Source: Roseiarcus sp963829505
GTDB lineage: Bacteria > Pseudomonadota > Alphaproteobacteria > Rhizobiales > Beijerinckiaceae
Assembly: GCA_963829505.1 (NCBI GenBank)
Contig: CAWHIL010000001.1
Span: forward strand, 1,116,001-1,180,000
Reading direction: 5' to 3'
DNA: 64,000 nucleotides
Both the position numbers and the translations under genes were made by a program. The notes beneath the pieces were generated by a model. It did not search any database. It was given only the letters and a program-made list of their open reading frames with translations, and was not told the DNA's origin. Below are positions 11,227 through 19,875 of the stretch, one piece after another (the stretch's first letter is position 1; each line of letters starts with the position of its first letter).

Positions 11227-11569
11227 TCTTTGGTGGTCCTCGCTCCCGCCCGGCTGCCGGCCGACTGTGGTCTCCGGCGGAGATAGTTCACATATAAACT
11301 ATTGTCTGCGGCGAACTCCGTCAAGTACGCTCGCCAGCGGATAGACTTGGGACGCTTGCGGGCGTCGGCAGTCATGGCGTTCCTCCACATGTCCCATGGA
11401 TAGCCGAGCCAAGCCTTCCTGTCGCGCCCGAGGCGCCGGCGGCGGACCATTCTTGCGTCGAATGGCCAAGACAAGGAAGATCGGCCTCAGACGGCCTCTT
11501 CCGGCCCCGGCGCATCATGGCGTGGGGCCCGAAGGCTGAAGTGACTGCGGCAATGCGGAGACGTTTCGA
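11227..11569. other. Divergent promoter region between ETF-QO and semialdehyde dehydrogenase
   Basis: A 343-bp gap between two divergent starts. It contains an AT-rich inverted repeat at 11283-11302 (listed separately). A 50-codon minus-strand frame ending in a 4-bp ATGA overlap with the ETF-QO start (11223-11375) also lies here. I do not regard that frame as a supported gene because its composition is unremarkable and the operator-like repeat lies inside it. Confidence 0.5.
11283..11302. promoter_or_regulatory. AT-rich inverted repeat, candidate operator
   Basis: Arms ATAGTT and AACTAT are exact reverse complements separated by 8 bp (CACATATA). The AT-rich patch stands out in a GC-rich gap and lies about 57 bp upstream of the ETF-QO start on the minus strand and about 270 bp from gabD on the other side. 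It could bind a dimeric regulator of the degradation genes. No regulator gene is adjacent, so the link is inferred. Confidence 0.4.
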
Positions 11570-13030
11570 ATGACGACCCTGACGCTGAAGGACCGGACCC
11601 TCCTCAAGGACCAATGCTACGTTGCCGGCGCGTGGGTCGGCGGCGAGGCGACGATCGCGGTCACCAACCCGTCGAACGGAAACGTCGTCGGGCGCGTGCC
11701 GAGGCTCGGAGCGGCGGAGACGAGGGCCGCGATCGAGGCGGCGGAAAAAGCGCAGAAACCCTGGGGGAGGAAGACCGCGAAGGAGCGCGCCGGGATCTTG
11801 CGCAAGTGGTTCGCGCTCATGATGGAGAACCAGGAAGACCTCGCTCGTATCATGACGGCCGAACAGGGCAAGCCGCTTGCGGAGTCGCGCGGCGAGATCG
11901 CCTACGGCGCCTCGTTCATCGAATTCTTCGCGGAGGAAGCCAGGCGCATCTACGGCGAGACGATCCCCTCGCCCTGGGCGAACGCCCGTATCGTGGTCAT
12001 CCGTCAGCCGGTCGGGGTGGTGGCCGCGATCACGCCATGGAACTTTCCGAACGCCATGATCACGCGCAAGGCCGGCCCGGCGCTCGCCGCCGGCTGCGCC
12101 TTCGTTTGCAAACCTGCAAGCGAAACGCCGCTCTCGGCGCTCGCGATGGCCGAACTTGGCGAGCGGGCGGGCATTCCGCCCGGCGTGTTCTCCGTGATCA
12201 CGGGGCCGGCGCGCGATATCGGCGCGGAGATGACGGCGAACGGAATCGTGCGGGCGCTGACCTTCACCGGCTCGACCGAAGTCGGCCGGGTCCTGATGGC
12301 GCAATGCGCCCCGACCATCAAGAAGCTCGGGCTCGAGCTTGGCGGCAACGCGCCCTTCATCGTGTTCGACGACGCCGATCTCGACCAGGCGGTCCTGGGC
12401 GCCATGGCGTCCAAGTATCGCAACGCCGGACAGACCTGCGTCTGCGCCAACAGGCTCCTCGTGCAGGACGGCGTCTACGACGCCTTCGCCGACAAGCTTG
12501 CCGAAGCGGTCCGGAAGCTCAAGGTCGGCGACGGCTTCGAGGACGGGGTCACGACCGGGCCGCTGATCAACGAGGCGGCCGTCGCCAAGGTGAAGGAGCA
12601 CATCGCCGACGCGACGGCCAAGGGCGCGCGGATCGTCGTCGGCGGCAAGGCGCTCGGCGGCAACTTCTACGCGCCGACGGTGCTTGCGGACGTGACGCCG
12701 GCGATGGCGGTGGCGCGCGAGGAGACGTTCGGACCGGTCGCGCCGCTGTTCCGCTTCAAGACCGAGGAAGACGCCATCGCCATGGCGAACGACACCGAAT
12801 TCGGCCTCGCCTGCTACTTCTACGCGCGCGATCTCGGCCGCGTGTGGCGCGTCGCCGAAGCGCTCGAATACGGCATCGTGGGGATCAACGAGGGCATCAT
12901 TTCGACCGCCGAGGCGCCGTTCGGCGGCGTCAAGGCGAGCGGCGTCGGCCGCGAGGGCTCGCGCCACGGGATCGAGGAATACGTCGAACTGAAATACATG
13001 CTGATGGGCGGCCTCGCCGTGGCGACCTGA
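11570..13030 (+). CDS. gabD: NAD(P)-dependent succinate/glutarate semialdehyde dehydrogenase
   Basis: A 486-residue aldehyde dehydrogenase with PWNFPNAMITRKAGPALAAG, the general-base Glu in LGLELGGNAPFIVF and the nucleophilic Cys in NAGQTCVCANR. Overall likeness is to GabD/DavD enzymes oxidising succinate semialdehyde or glutarate semialdehyde. Its position divergent from ETF-QO and glutaryl-CoA dehydrogenase makes glutarate semialdehyde (lysine/5-aminovalerate degradation) a reasonable substrate, but sequence alone does not separate the two. The start at 11570 is the first in-frame ATG and matches the family length. Confidence 0.88.
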   Translation: MTTLTLKDRTLLKDQCYVAGAWVGGEATIAVTNPSNGNVVGRVPRLGAAETRAAIEAAEKAQKPWGRKTAKERAGILRKWFALMMENQEDLARIMTAEQGKPLAESRGEIAYGASFIEFFAEEARRIYGETIPSPWANARIVVIRQPVGVVAAITPWNFPNAMITRKAGPALAAGCAFVCKPASETPLSALAMAELGERAGIPPGVFSVITGPARDIGAEMTANGIVRALTFTGSTEVGRVLMAQCAPTIKKLGLELGGNAPFIVFDDADLDQAVLGAMASKYRNAGQTCVCANRLLVQDGVYDAFADKLAEAVRKLKVGDGFEDGVTTGPLINEAAVAKVKEHIADATAKGARIVVGGKALGGNFYAPTVLADVTPAMAVAREETFGPVAPLFRFKTEEDAIAMANDTEFGLACYFYARDLGRVWRVAEALEYGIVGINEGIISTAEAPFGGVKASGVGREGSRHGIEEYVELKYMLMGGLAVAT

Positions 13031-13083
13031 CGGCTAAAGGATTGCGAGACGAGGGCCAGGCCACGGTCGCTTGGCCGCCCTCC

Positions 13084-13099
13084 TCTAGAACGATATAGA
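13084..13099. promoter_or_regulatory. Operator-like site upstream of 2-hydroxyacid dehydrogenase
   Basis: The 16-bp sequence TCTAGAACGATATAGA is an imperfect palindrome centred on CG, as LacI-family operators usually are. It differs by one base from a second site at 14195-14210 ahead of the LacI-family gene. It lies 24 bp upstream of the dehydrogenase start, where bound repressor would block transcription. Confidence 0.65.
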
Positions 13100-13122
13100 C
13101 CCGAACGAACGGGAGGAACCGC

Positions 13123-14151
13123 TTGGCGAAACCGCTCATCGTGATCGACCCCGAGCCGCGAGGCCTCGCCGAGATCTTCGACGACGGGCTCTGGCGCCGG
13201 CTCGAAAGCGCTGGCGAGCTCGTGGTCCACGAAGGCCCGGGACGGATGCCGGCCGAGCGGTTCGAAGCGCTCCTGCCGGAGATGGCGCTCCTCATCGGCC
13301 AGAGCGACATGCCGAAAGCGCGGCTCGATCGCGCTCCGAAGCTGAGGGGCATCGTCAACGTCGAGACGAACTTCCTCCAGAACGTCGACTACGAGACCTG
13401 CTTCGAGCGGGGCGTCCATGTGCTCGCGCCGAGTTCCGCCTTCGCGCGGCCGGTCGCCGAAATGACGCTCGGGCTCCTGATCGACCTGTGCCGCGGGATC
13501 ACCGGGGCGGACCGCGCGATGCGGCGCGGCGACGAGAAGTGGCTTCTCGACGGCGCCGCCGGCTGCTTCTCGCTCTATGGCGCGCGGGTCGGGCTGATCG
13601 GCTTCGGCGACCTGGCGCGCGCCTTTGTTCCCCTGATTCAGCCGTTCGGCTGCAGGGTGCGCGCCTACGACCCCTGGGTGTCGGCGCATTATATGGGTGG
13701 CTTCGGAGTCGAGGCTGCTTCCCTCGACGAGATCTTGAGCGGCTCGCAGGCGATCGTCGTCTTCGCCGCCGCGACCAGCGAGAACCAGGGGTTCCTCGGC
13801 CGGCGCGCGTTCGATCTGATCACGCCGGGCGCGGTGGTCCTCATCATGAGCCGGGCGGGCGTCGTCGACTTTCCGGAATTCCTGCGCGCCGTCGAGAGCG
13901 GGTGCTTCCGCGCCGCAACCGACGTCTTTCCGGTCGAGCCGGCGCCGCCCGACGATCCAGCGCGACGCGTCGAGGGGCTCGTGCTGTCGCCGCACCGCGC
14001 CGGCGCGATGACGGATTCGCTCCTCGAAATAGGCCGCCAGACCGTCGCCGACGCCGAGCTTATCCTCAAGGGCCTGCCGCCGCTCTCCTGCCGCCGCGCC
14101 CAGCGCGAGACGGTCGCGCGCTCGCGCTCGAAGCCGATCGAGCGGAATTGA
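13123..14151 (+). CDS. D-isomer-specific 2-hydroxyacid dehydrogenase family protein
   Basis: A 342-residue NAD-dependent dehydrogenase. The nucleotide-binding loop is VGLIGFGDLARAF near residue 160. The catalytic triad of the family is present: Arg in IMSRAGVVD, Glu in FPVEPAPPDD and His in LSPHRAGAM. The gene begins with TTG at 13123 behind a strong GGGAGGA site; no ATG fits. It is followed by a LacI-type regulator and a sugar ABC importer, and shares an operator-like sequence with the regulator, so it probably acts on a 2-hydroxy acid or keto acid made from the imported compound. Exact substrate unknown. Confidence 0.85.
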   Translation: MAKPLIVIDPEPRGLAEIFDDGLWRRLESAGELVVHEGPGRMPAERFEALLPEMALLIGQSDMPKARLDRAPKLRGIVNVETNFLQNVDYETCFERGVHVLAPSSAFARPVAEMTLGLLIDLCRGITGADRAMRRGDEKWLLDGAAGCFSLYGARVGLIGFGDLARAFVPLIQPFGCRVRAYDPWVSAHYMGGFGVEAASLDEILSGSQAIVVFAAATSENQGFLGRRAFDLITPGAVVLIMSRAGVVDFPEFLRAVESGCFRAATDVFPVEPAPPDDPARRVEGLVLSPHRAGAMTDSLLEIGRQTVADAELILKGLPPLSCRRAQRETVARSRSKPIERN

Positions 14152-14194
14152 CGGGCGCGCGCTGGCCTTGACAGCCCGGCGCCCGACGCCTTAA

Positions 14195-14210
14195 TCTAGA
14201 ACGTTATAGA
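14195..14210. promoter_or_regulatory. Operator-like site upstream of LacI-family regulator
   Basis: TCTAGAACGTTATAGA has arms TCTA/TAGA and a central ACGT, so it is palindromic apart from one position pair. It matches the site at 13084-13099 in 15 of 16 positions and lies 38 bp before the regulator start, consistent with autoregulation and control of the importer genes behind it. Confidence 0.65.
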
Positions 14211-14247
14211 ATTGAGCCGGAGAATCCGGCCGACGGGAGCGACGCCC

Positions 14248-15291
14248 ATGGCGAAACCGCCCACGATCCGCGATGTGGCCGCGCGCGCCGGCGTTTCCGT
14301 CGCGACCGCGTCGAATGTCGTCAACGGCAAGCGCCCGGTCGGCGAGGCGAGCCGCGGCCGCGTTCTCGAAGCCGTCGCCGCCCTCGGCTACCAGGTCGAT
14401 CGCGCGGCGAGCGCCCTGCGCGGCGCCTCGACCCGTCTCGTCGGCATGGTCGTCCCCGACATCACCAACATCTTCTTCGCGAGCCTCGTGCACGGCGTCG
14501 AGGCGCTCGCCGAACGCGACGGCTACGATCTTCTGCTCGTCTCCACGAGCGAGGATGAGACCATCGAGAAGCGCCGTGTCGCGGCGCTCATCGGGCGGCG
14601 CATCGACGGCCTGATCGCCATCCCGGCGAGCGACGCCTCGATGGCGTCCTTGAGCCGCGACGGCTCCAGGCTGCCGCCGACGGTGCTTCTCGACCGCGGC
14701 GCCGACTGCCCAGGCTTCGACACCGTCAGCGCCGATTGCGAAACCGGCGGCTATGAAGCCGTCCGCCATCTCATCGATCTCGGTCATCGCGACATCGCCG
14801 TGCTCGCCCATTCGGGGCGCCTGCGCAACATCGCCGCCCGCATCGCCGGCGCGGAGCGGGCGCTGAGCGACGCCGGGCTGAAAGGGCGCGCGCGGATCGT
14901 CTGCGGCGGTCACGACCTTGAAGCCTTGAGGGGCGCCATCGAAATGGAATTGCACCGCGCCGAACGGCCAAGCGCGATCTTCGCGCTGACCAACGTCTCG
15001 GCGCTCGCCGCCCTCAAGGCCGCCCGCGGGCTCGGCCTCGACGTCCCGAGCGACGTATCGATCGTCGGTTTCGACGATTCCGAGTGGATGCTCGCGCTGC
15101 GTCCCCATTTGTCCACGGTCGCACAGCCGGTCGACGATTTCGCCGCCGTCGCGTGGGCGCTCCTCGCCCGCCGCATGGGCGGCGACCCGGCCGATCCGGC
15201 CGAACGCATCCTGCTTCCCTGCGCCCTCAAGGTTCGGGAATCCACCGGGCCCGCCCGCCCAAGGCTTAGAGCCGTGGCGGAGGCCCATTGA
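14248..15291 (+). CDS. LacI-family transcriptional regulator
   Basis: A 347-residue repressor. The N-terminal helix-turn-helix is TIRDVAARAGVSVATASNVV, followed by hinge residues (ALRG). A periplasmic-binding-protein-like effector domain follows, with MVVPDITNIFFASLVHGVE and SIVGFDDSEWMLALRPHLST. The start at 14248 (MAKPPTI) has GGGAG upstream and fits the family; an upstream TTG would add a non-conserved tail. It precedes a sugar-type ABC importer and follows a 2-hydroxyacid dehydrogenase gene. Two CG-centred palindromes in front of the dehydrogenase and of this gene are its likely binding sites. Confidence 0.9.
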   Translation: MAKPPTIRDVAARAGVSVATASNVVNGKRPVGEASRGRVLEAVAALGYQVDRAASALRGASTRLVGMVVPDITNIFFASLVHGVEALAERDGYDLLLVSTSEDETIEKRRVAALIGRRIDGLIAIPASDASMASLSRDGSRLPPTVLLDRGADCPGFDTVSADCETGGYEAVRHLIDLGHRDIAVLAHSGRLRNIAARIAGAERALSDAGLKGRARIVCGGHDLEALRGAIEMELHRAERPSAIFALTNVSALAALKAARGLGLDVPSDVSIVGFDDSEWMLALRPHLSTVAQPVDDFAAVAWALLARRMGGDPADPAERILLPCALKVRESTGPARPRLRAVAEAH

Positions 15292-15316
15292 AAGCAGACA
15301 CGAAAGGGAGGTCGGA

Positions 15317-16294
15317 ATGTTGAAACAATGGTCCATGGCGGCGTCGGCCGCAGCGCTTGTTCTCGGGCTCACGGGCGGGGCCGCCTTCGCCGACGAGAAG
15401 CCAACCTACGGCGTCCTCATGAAGACGCTGTCGAACCCCTTCTGGGGCGCGATGGAAAAGGGCGTCGCCGAGGCCGGCCAGAAGGAGGGCGTCGACATCT
15501 ACCTGCAAGCCGTCGAGTCCGATCAGGCCGCCGAACCGCAGCTCAACGCCTGCAACACCATGCTGCAGAAGAAGCCGGCTGCGATGATCACGGCGGCGAT
15601 CAATTCGACGATTCTCCTGCCGTGCCTCAAGCAGGCCAACGAGATGAAGATCCCGGTCGTCGATCTCGACAACAACCTCGATCCCGCCATCACCGAGAAG
15701 GCGGGCGTCGACATCGCCTTCCACATCGGCTCCGACAACCAGGCGGCAGGCGCGAAAGGCGCGGACTGGCTCGTCAGCCAACTCGGCAAGGACGCCAAGG
15801 GCCCGGTTCTCGTGATCGAAGGGCTCTCGGGAAACATCACCGGCAAGAAGCGGGCGGTCGGCTTCGCCGACGAACTCAAGCAGCAGGCGCCTGGTCTGAC
15901 CATCGTGGCCTCGCTGCCCGGCGACTGGGACAGCCTCAAGGCCGCCAACATCACCAACGACACCCTGCAGCGCTCGCCCGACCTCGTCGCGATCTTCGCG
16001 GCGAACGACGACATGGCGCTCGGCGCTCTCGAGGCGGCGCGCTCCGCCGGCAAGGACAAGGTGATCGTCATCGGCGTCGACGGCAATTCGAACGCCGTCA
16101 AGTCGATCAAGGCGGGGCGGCTCAACGCCTCCGTGGCGCAATTGCCCTATCTTGTGGGCATGCAGGCGGTTCAGAACGTCAAGAAGACGATCGCCGGCGA
16201 CAAGGCGCCCGACATGACCTTCGTGCCGACGCTCGTGCTGACGAAGGAGGTCATCGAAGCGAACAAGGATCCGCTGCTGCAATATGTGAAGTGA
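15317..16294 (+). CDS. Sugar ABC transporter periplasmic substrate-binding protein (RbsB-like)
   Basis: A 325-residue exported binding protein of the CUT2 class. The signal peptide ends near GGAAFA-DEK. The mature protein opens with YGVLMKTLSNPFWGAMEKGV, the standard first strand and helix of the ribose-type fold. Later landmarks are IFAANDDMALGALEAA and VIGVDGNSNAVKSIKAG. A good GGAGGT lies before the ATG. It is the first gene of the importer set. A perfect hairpin follows the stop codon, fitting higher expression of the binding protein than of the membrane parts. Ligand unknown. Confidence 0.9.
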   Translation: MLKQWSMAASAAALVLGLTGGAAFADEKPTYGVLMKTLSNPFWGAMEKGVAEAGQKEGVDIYLQAVESDQAAEPQLNACNTMLQKKPAAMITAAINSTILLPCLKQANEMKIPVVDLDNNLDPAITEKAGVDIAFHIGSDNQAAGAKGADWLVSQLGKDAKGPVLVIEGLSGNITGKKRAVGFADELKQQAPGLTIVASLPGDWDSLKAANITNDTLQRSPDLVAIFAANDDMALGALEAARSAGKDKVIVIGVDGNSNAVKSIKAGRLNASVAQLPYLVGMQAVQNVKKTIAGDKAPDMTFVPTLVLTKEVIEANKDPLLQYVK

Positions 16295-16315
16295 GCGGCC
16301 TCAGATAACCTGTCG

Positions 16316-16341
16316 CCGGACCGCCGGACATGGCGGTCCGG
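16316..16341 (+). terminator. Intercistronic hairpin after the binding-protein gene
   Basis: A perfect 10-bp stem (CCGGACCGCC / GGCGGTCCGG) with a 6-base loop begins 21 bp after the binding-protein stop and is followed by a short A-rich run rather than T. It is more likely a partial terminator or 3'-end stabiliser of the upstream message than a full stop, since permease and ATPase genes follow on the same strand. Confidence 0.6.
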
Positions 16342-16377
16342 AGGCGTCAAAAAAGAGAGACGGGAGACCCTTCGTCG

Positions 16378-17365
16378 ATGGCCTCGACCACCGCGAACGC
16401 CCCACGCTCATGGCGCGCCCGGTTCGCCGGAGGTTCGGCTCTGCGCCTCGAGTTCGCTCGTCGTCCTCGCGGTCCTCGCGACCACGATGGCGATCCTGTC
16501 GAACGCCTTTCTCTCCGTCTCCAACATCCTCAACATCCTGCTCTCGACCTCGGTGTTCGGAGTGCTGGCGATCGGCATGACCTTCGTCATCTCGTCGGCC
16601 GGCATCGATCTCTCGGTCGGCTCGATCCTGGCGCTCGCCGGCGTCGTCGGGGCGATCCTGACCTCGAACCTCGACCTGCCGTGGTGGGTCGGAATCCTCG
16701 GCTGCCTCGGGGCGGGCGCGGCGACCGGCGCCGTCAACGGCTTCCTCATCACCAGGGCCGCGATCCCGCCGTTCATCGTCACCCTCGGCATGCTGGGAAT
16801 CGCGCGCGGCCTCGCGCTGGTGCTGAGCGACGGCGTGTCGATCTATGGCCTTGCGCCCCAGATCACATGGCTCGGGCAGGGGCGCCCGTTCGGCGTGCCG
16901 GTGCCGGTGATCGTCCTTCTGCTCACCGCCTTGGTCGCGCATGTCGTGCTGGCGCATACGCGCTTCGGCGTCTACGCGCAGGTGATCGGCGACAACGAGA
17001 CCGCAGCGCTCGCCATGGGCATTCGCGTCGGGCGCATGAAGGTCCTGCTCTATACGTTGTCCGGCCTGCTCTCGGGGCTCGCCGGCCTTCTCTTCGCCGC
17101 GCGCATCAACTCCGGCGAGCCGACCGCGGGCCTCAGCTACGAACTGACCGCCATCACCGCGACCATCCTCGGCGGCACGAACCTCTTCGGCGGACGCGGC
17201 AGCGTCGCCGGCACACTGATCGGCGCGCTGATCATGGGGGTCCTGCAGAACGGCCTGAACCTTCTCGCGGTGCGGCCGTTCTATCAGCAGATCGCCATCG
17301 GCGCCGTGCTCATCCTCGCGGTCTGGCTCGACCGGATCAACAGCCGGGAGGGTTGGCGGCGATGA
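16378..17365 (+). CDS. Sugar ABC transporter permease (RbsC-like), apparent +1 frameshift
   Basis: A CUT2 inner-membrane permease of about 328 residues once corrected. Conserved stretches are LAIGMTFVISSAGIDLSVGS and YELTAITATILGGTNLFGG, with eight to ten hydrophobic segments. The open frame has no start before an ATG at 16487, which would cut away most of the first membrane segment (SLVVLAVLATTMAIL, encoded upstream of it). A ribosome site and ATG lie at 16378 in the neighbouring frame. Removing one G in CTCGAG near 16450 joins them. The region from 16378 to the stop is a multiple of three plus one. It overlaps the next gene by 4 bp (ATGA). Confidence 0.83.
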
Positions 17366-18123
17366 GCCTGCTCGAGCTTCGCGACGTCCGCAAGAGCTTC
17401 GGCGCGATCGACGCGCTGCGCGGCGTCAGCTTCTCGGTCGAGGCGGGCAGCGTCGTCGGCCTCGTCGGCGACAATGGCGCCGGCAAGTCGACGCTGATGA
17501 AGACGATCACCGGCGTCTACCCAATCGACAGCGGCGACATCGCCTTCGACGGCGCCTCGCTCGCCGGACGCGATCCCGGCGAGATCCGCCGGGCCGGGAT
17601 CGAAATGATCTACCAGGACCTGGCGCTCGCCCGGATGCGCGACGTCGCCTCCAATATCTTCCTCGGTCGCGAGCTGACCCGCTCCGTGCTCGGCGTCCCG
17701 CTGATCGACATGAGGCGCATGCGCGCCGAGGCCGAGGCGATGATCGCGCGGCTTGGCGCGCGCATCCCCTCGGTCGCGCAGGTCACGGGTCAGCTTTCCG
17801 GCGGCCAGCAGCAGTCCGTCGCGATCGCCCGCGCGCTCACCTTCAACCCGAAGCTCGTCATCATGGACGAGCCGACGGCGGCGCTTGCGGTGCGCGAGGT
17901 CGAGCACGTCCTCGACCTCATCCGGACGCTGAAGAGCCAGGGCATCGCCGTCATCCTCATCAGCCACCGCCTGACCGACGTGTTCTCCGTCTCGGACCGG
18001 ATCGTCGTCCTGCGTCAGGGGACGGTGATCGCCGACGACGCGACCCGCGACACGAGCATGAACGCTGTCGTCGCCCATATCGTCGGCGCGACCGACGCGA
18101 CGCGCCCCGACGCGCATCCCTGA
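17362..18123 (+). CDS. Sugar ABC transporter ATP-binding protein, single-domain (FrcA-like)
   Basis: A 253-residue ATPase with Walker A GDNGAGKST, signature QLSGGQQQSVAIARAL and Walker B VIMDEPTAAL. Most CUT2 importers have a double-length ATPase; this one has a single domain, as in the fructose importer FrcBCA of rhizobia. It would work as a homodimer with the permease. The start overlaps the permease stop (ATGA at 17362), so translation is coupled. It closes the importer operon and is convergent with the next gene. Confidence 0.9.
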   Translation: MSLLELRDVRKSFGAIDALRGVSFSVEAGSVVGLVGDNGAGKSTLMKTITGVYPIDSGDIAFDGASLAGRDPGEIRRAGIEMIYQDLALARMRDVASNIFLGRELTRSVLGVPLIDMRRMRAEAEAMIARLGARIPSVAQVTGQLSGGQQQSVAIARALTFNPKLVIMDEPTAALAVREVEHVLDLIRTLKSQGIAVILISHRLTDVFSVSDRIVVLRQGTVIADDATRDTSMNAVVAHIVGATDATRPDAHP

Positions 18124-18156
18124 CCGCGCCCCGCGCATCCGGCGCCCGCGCGCGCT

Positions 18157-18651
18157 TCATTCGGCGGCGGCCTTTTCGAGGTGGGAGATTGCGTTGTCGA
18201 TCTCTTCGACGACGAGTCTGTGACCGGTGATCGTTTCGCCGGCCAGCCAGACCGCGGCGCCAAGGAGAAGCAGGGTTCCCGACAAAACCAGGACGAGCGG
18301 CGACCATTCCGGCAAAGCCGCGCCAAGGTGCAGGAATCCGATCGTCAGGCAGGCCGAGACAAAGAGCACGATTGCGCCGTAGAGCGCGGCGACGGCGAGC
18401 GCCGTCCACTTCGCGCGCGACCTCAGCGCCAAAAGCCAGCGGCGCATCAGATCCGGCGTTATGCCGAGCCGTTCGAGCCGTCCCTCCTCAGCCGTCGCGG
18501 CGAGCGCCCGTGCGCGATCGACGACCCGTCCCATGCGCACGAGCGCCGACGACGCGAGCGAGGCGGCGGCGAGAATGAAAAGCGCCGGCGTGACCATCGC
18601 CGAAATCACGGCGAGCGCTCCCGCCACCGCCGGCCCGCCCGTCGCCATCAT
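18157..18651 (-). CDS. DUF2721 family membrane protein
   Basis: A 164-residue protein with hydrophobic segments at about residues 8-38 and two more at about 85-108 and 115-140. The family signature TPALFILAAASLASSALVRM followed by GRVVDRARAL is evident. Function unknown; located in the inner membrane. The ATG at 18651 has AGGTGG six bases upstream; a second ATG follows immediately. It is convergent with the sugar importer and lies downstream of the PanB-like gene on the same strand, 52 bp apart. Confidence 0.8.
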   Translation of the reverse strand: MMATGGPAVAGALAVISAMVTPALFILAAASLASSALVRMGRVVDRARALAATAEEGRLERLGITPDLMRRWLLALRSRAKWTALAVAALYGAIVLFVSACLTIGFLHLGAALPEWSPLVLVLSGTLLLLGAAVWLAGETITGHRLVVEEIDNAISHLEKAAAE

Positions 18652-18703
18652 GATCCACCTCGCCTGCGTCCCCGCCGATCCCGGCTCCGCGTTCCCCCCG
18701 CGG

Positions 18704-19501
18704 TCACGCGGGAAGCACCGCCATGAACGCCTCGAACTCGGCGTCGGCGATCGGCACGAGATGCTTCTCCTCCGGGTAGGCGCCGCTCTCGACGTCGGCC
18801 CTGAACTCGCGGAATGCCGCGATCCGCTCGTTCTGCAGGCGATCGTATTCCGCCCGGAAGTTGCGATAGACCTTGGCGTGACGCGGGCGATGATGGCGGG
18901 TGGAGCCGAGCACGTCCTCCGAGAAGAGATATTGCGCGTCGGCGCCCGCGCCCGCTCCCATCGACAAAAGGACAAGCGAGGTGCGTTTCGAGATCTCCGC
19001 GCCGACGCGCGCCGGGACCACTTCGAGCTCCGCGCCGACCGCGCCGGCGGCTTCGAGCGCCTTCACCTGATCGTAGACCCATTTCGCGCTTTCGGCCGTC
19101 TTGCCCACCGCCTTGAAACCGCCGGTCCAGGTGGCGCGCGCCGGCACGAGCCCGACGTGGCCGATGACAGGCACGCCCTCGGCGGAGAGTTTCGCGATCG
19201 TGTCGAGGCTCGCCGCGCAATAGAAGGCGTCGCCGCCCTTGATCATCGCCGCATGGGCGGCGCGGAGATAGTCTTCGTAGGTGCACAATTGCCCATAGAT
19301 CAGGCCGACCTGCACGAAGCAGTCGCCGGCGGCCTCGCGCATCGCCGGCGTCCAGATCGGATCGATGATCGACAGGATGTCGATGCCGGCCGCCGCGGCG
19401 GCTGCGGCCTCCTCCTCTGATTCGACGAACAGCATCGTCATCTGCCGCTTGCCCTTCTGGGCGCGCAGATCCGCGACCGTCATGCGATTGTTCTTCTTCA
19501 T
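18704..19501 (-). CDS. Divergent ketopantoate hydroxymethyltransferase (PanB)-like protein
   Basis: A 265-residue member of the PanB/PEP-mutase TIM-barrel superfamily. The best match to PanB is the second half: GVPVIGHVGLVPARATWTGG, then ALEAAGAVGAELEVVP (holding the catalytic-type Glu), then LLSMGAGAGADAQYLFSEDV. Compared with E. coli PanB as I recall it, the Asp of the LADLPF strand and the Lys of VKIEGG are missing here. The first metal-binding region is also altered (SIIDPIW). True ketopantoate synthesis is therefore doubtful, and a related aldolase or lyase reaction is possible. It lies next to, but not co-directional with, the sugar importer cluster. Confidence 0.7.
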   Translation of the reverse strand: MKKNNRMTVADLRAQKGKRQMTMLFVESEEEAAAAAAAGIDILSIIDPIWTPAMREAAGDCFVQVGLIYGQLCTYEDYLRAAHAAMIKGGDAFYCAASLDTIAKLSAEGVPVIGHVGLVPARATWTGGFKAVGKTAESAKWVYDQVKALEAAGAVGAELEVVPARVGAEISKRTSLVLLSMGAGAGADAQYLFSEDVLGSTRHHRPRHAKVYRNFRAEYDRLQNERIAAFREFRADVESGAYPEEKHLVPIADAEFEAFMAVLPA

Positions 19502-19662
19502 GTCCCCGTCCCCATGTTCGATCGTTGCCGGCGGCGACCTAAGCATGAGTTGGCGAAGGCCCCAAACCGAAGCCCGGGCTCTTCTCGCCCGCAGCGATGA
19601 GGAGACTCCGGAACCTTCGGCCTGCCCGGCGGATTGGGGGGACAGGTCATCGGAGGACGGCC

Positions 19663-19875
19663 ATGAAGAAGTCCATGAAGACAGGCGACAAGGTCGCCTG
19701 GCGCTCCAGCGGCGGCGAGAGCGTCGGCCGCGTCGAACGAAAGCTGACGTCCCCGGGAAGCATCAAGAGCCACAAGGTCGCGGCGTCCGGCGACAACCCC
19801 GAATTCCTCGTGCGGTCGGACGAGTCCGGCAAGGTCGCCGCGCACAGGCCCGCCGCCCTGAGGAAGGTCAGATGA
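19663..19875 (+). CDS. Small DUF2945/HVA1 TUDOR-like protein
   Basis: A 70-residue basic protein starting MKKSMKTGDKVAWRSSGGES, with GRVERKL and ending HRPAALRKV. This is the short beta-rich TUDOR-like domain of DUF2945 (named after a fungal hypervirulence-associated protein). Its function in bacteria is unknown. GGAGGACGG precedes the ATG at 19663, which excludes longer starts. Its stop overlaps the start of the next gene by 4 bp (ATGA), so the two are translated together. Confidence 0.8.
   Translation: MKKSMKTGDKVAWRSSGGESVGRVERKLTSPGSIKSHKVAASGDNPEFLVRSDESGKVAAHRPAALRKVR

Noticed and set aside
11223..11375. A 50-codon minus-strand frame overlapping the ETF-QO start by 4 bp
   Set aside because: No recognisable protein and no good ribosome site, and an operator-like inverted repeat lies inside it; the overlap is probably chance.
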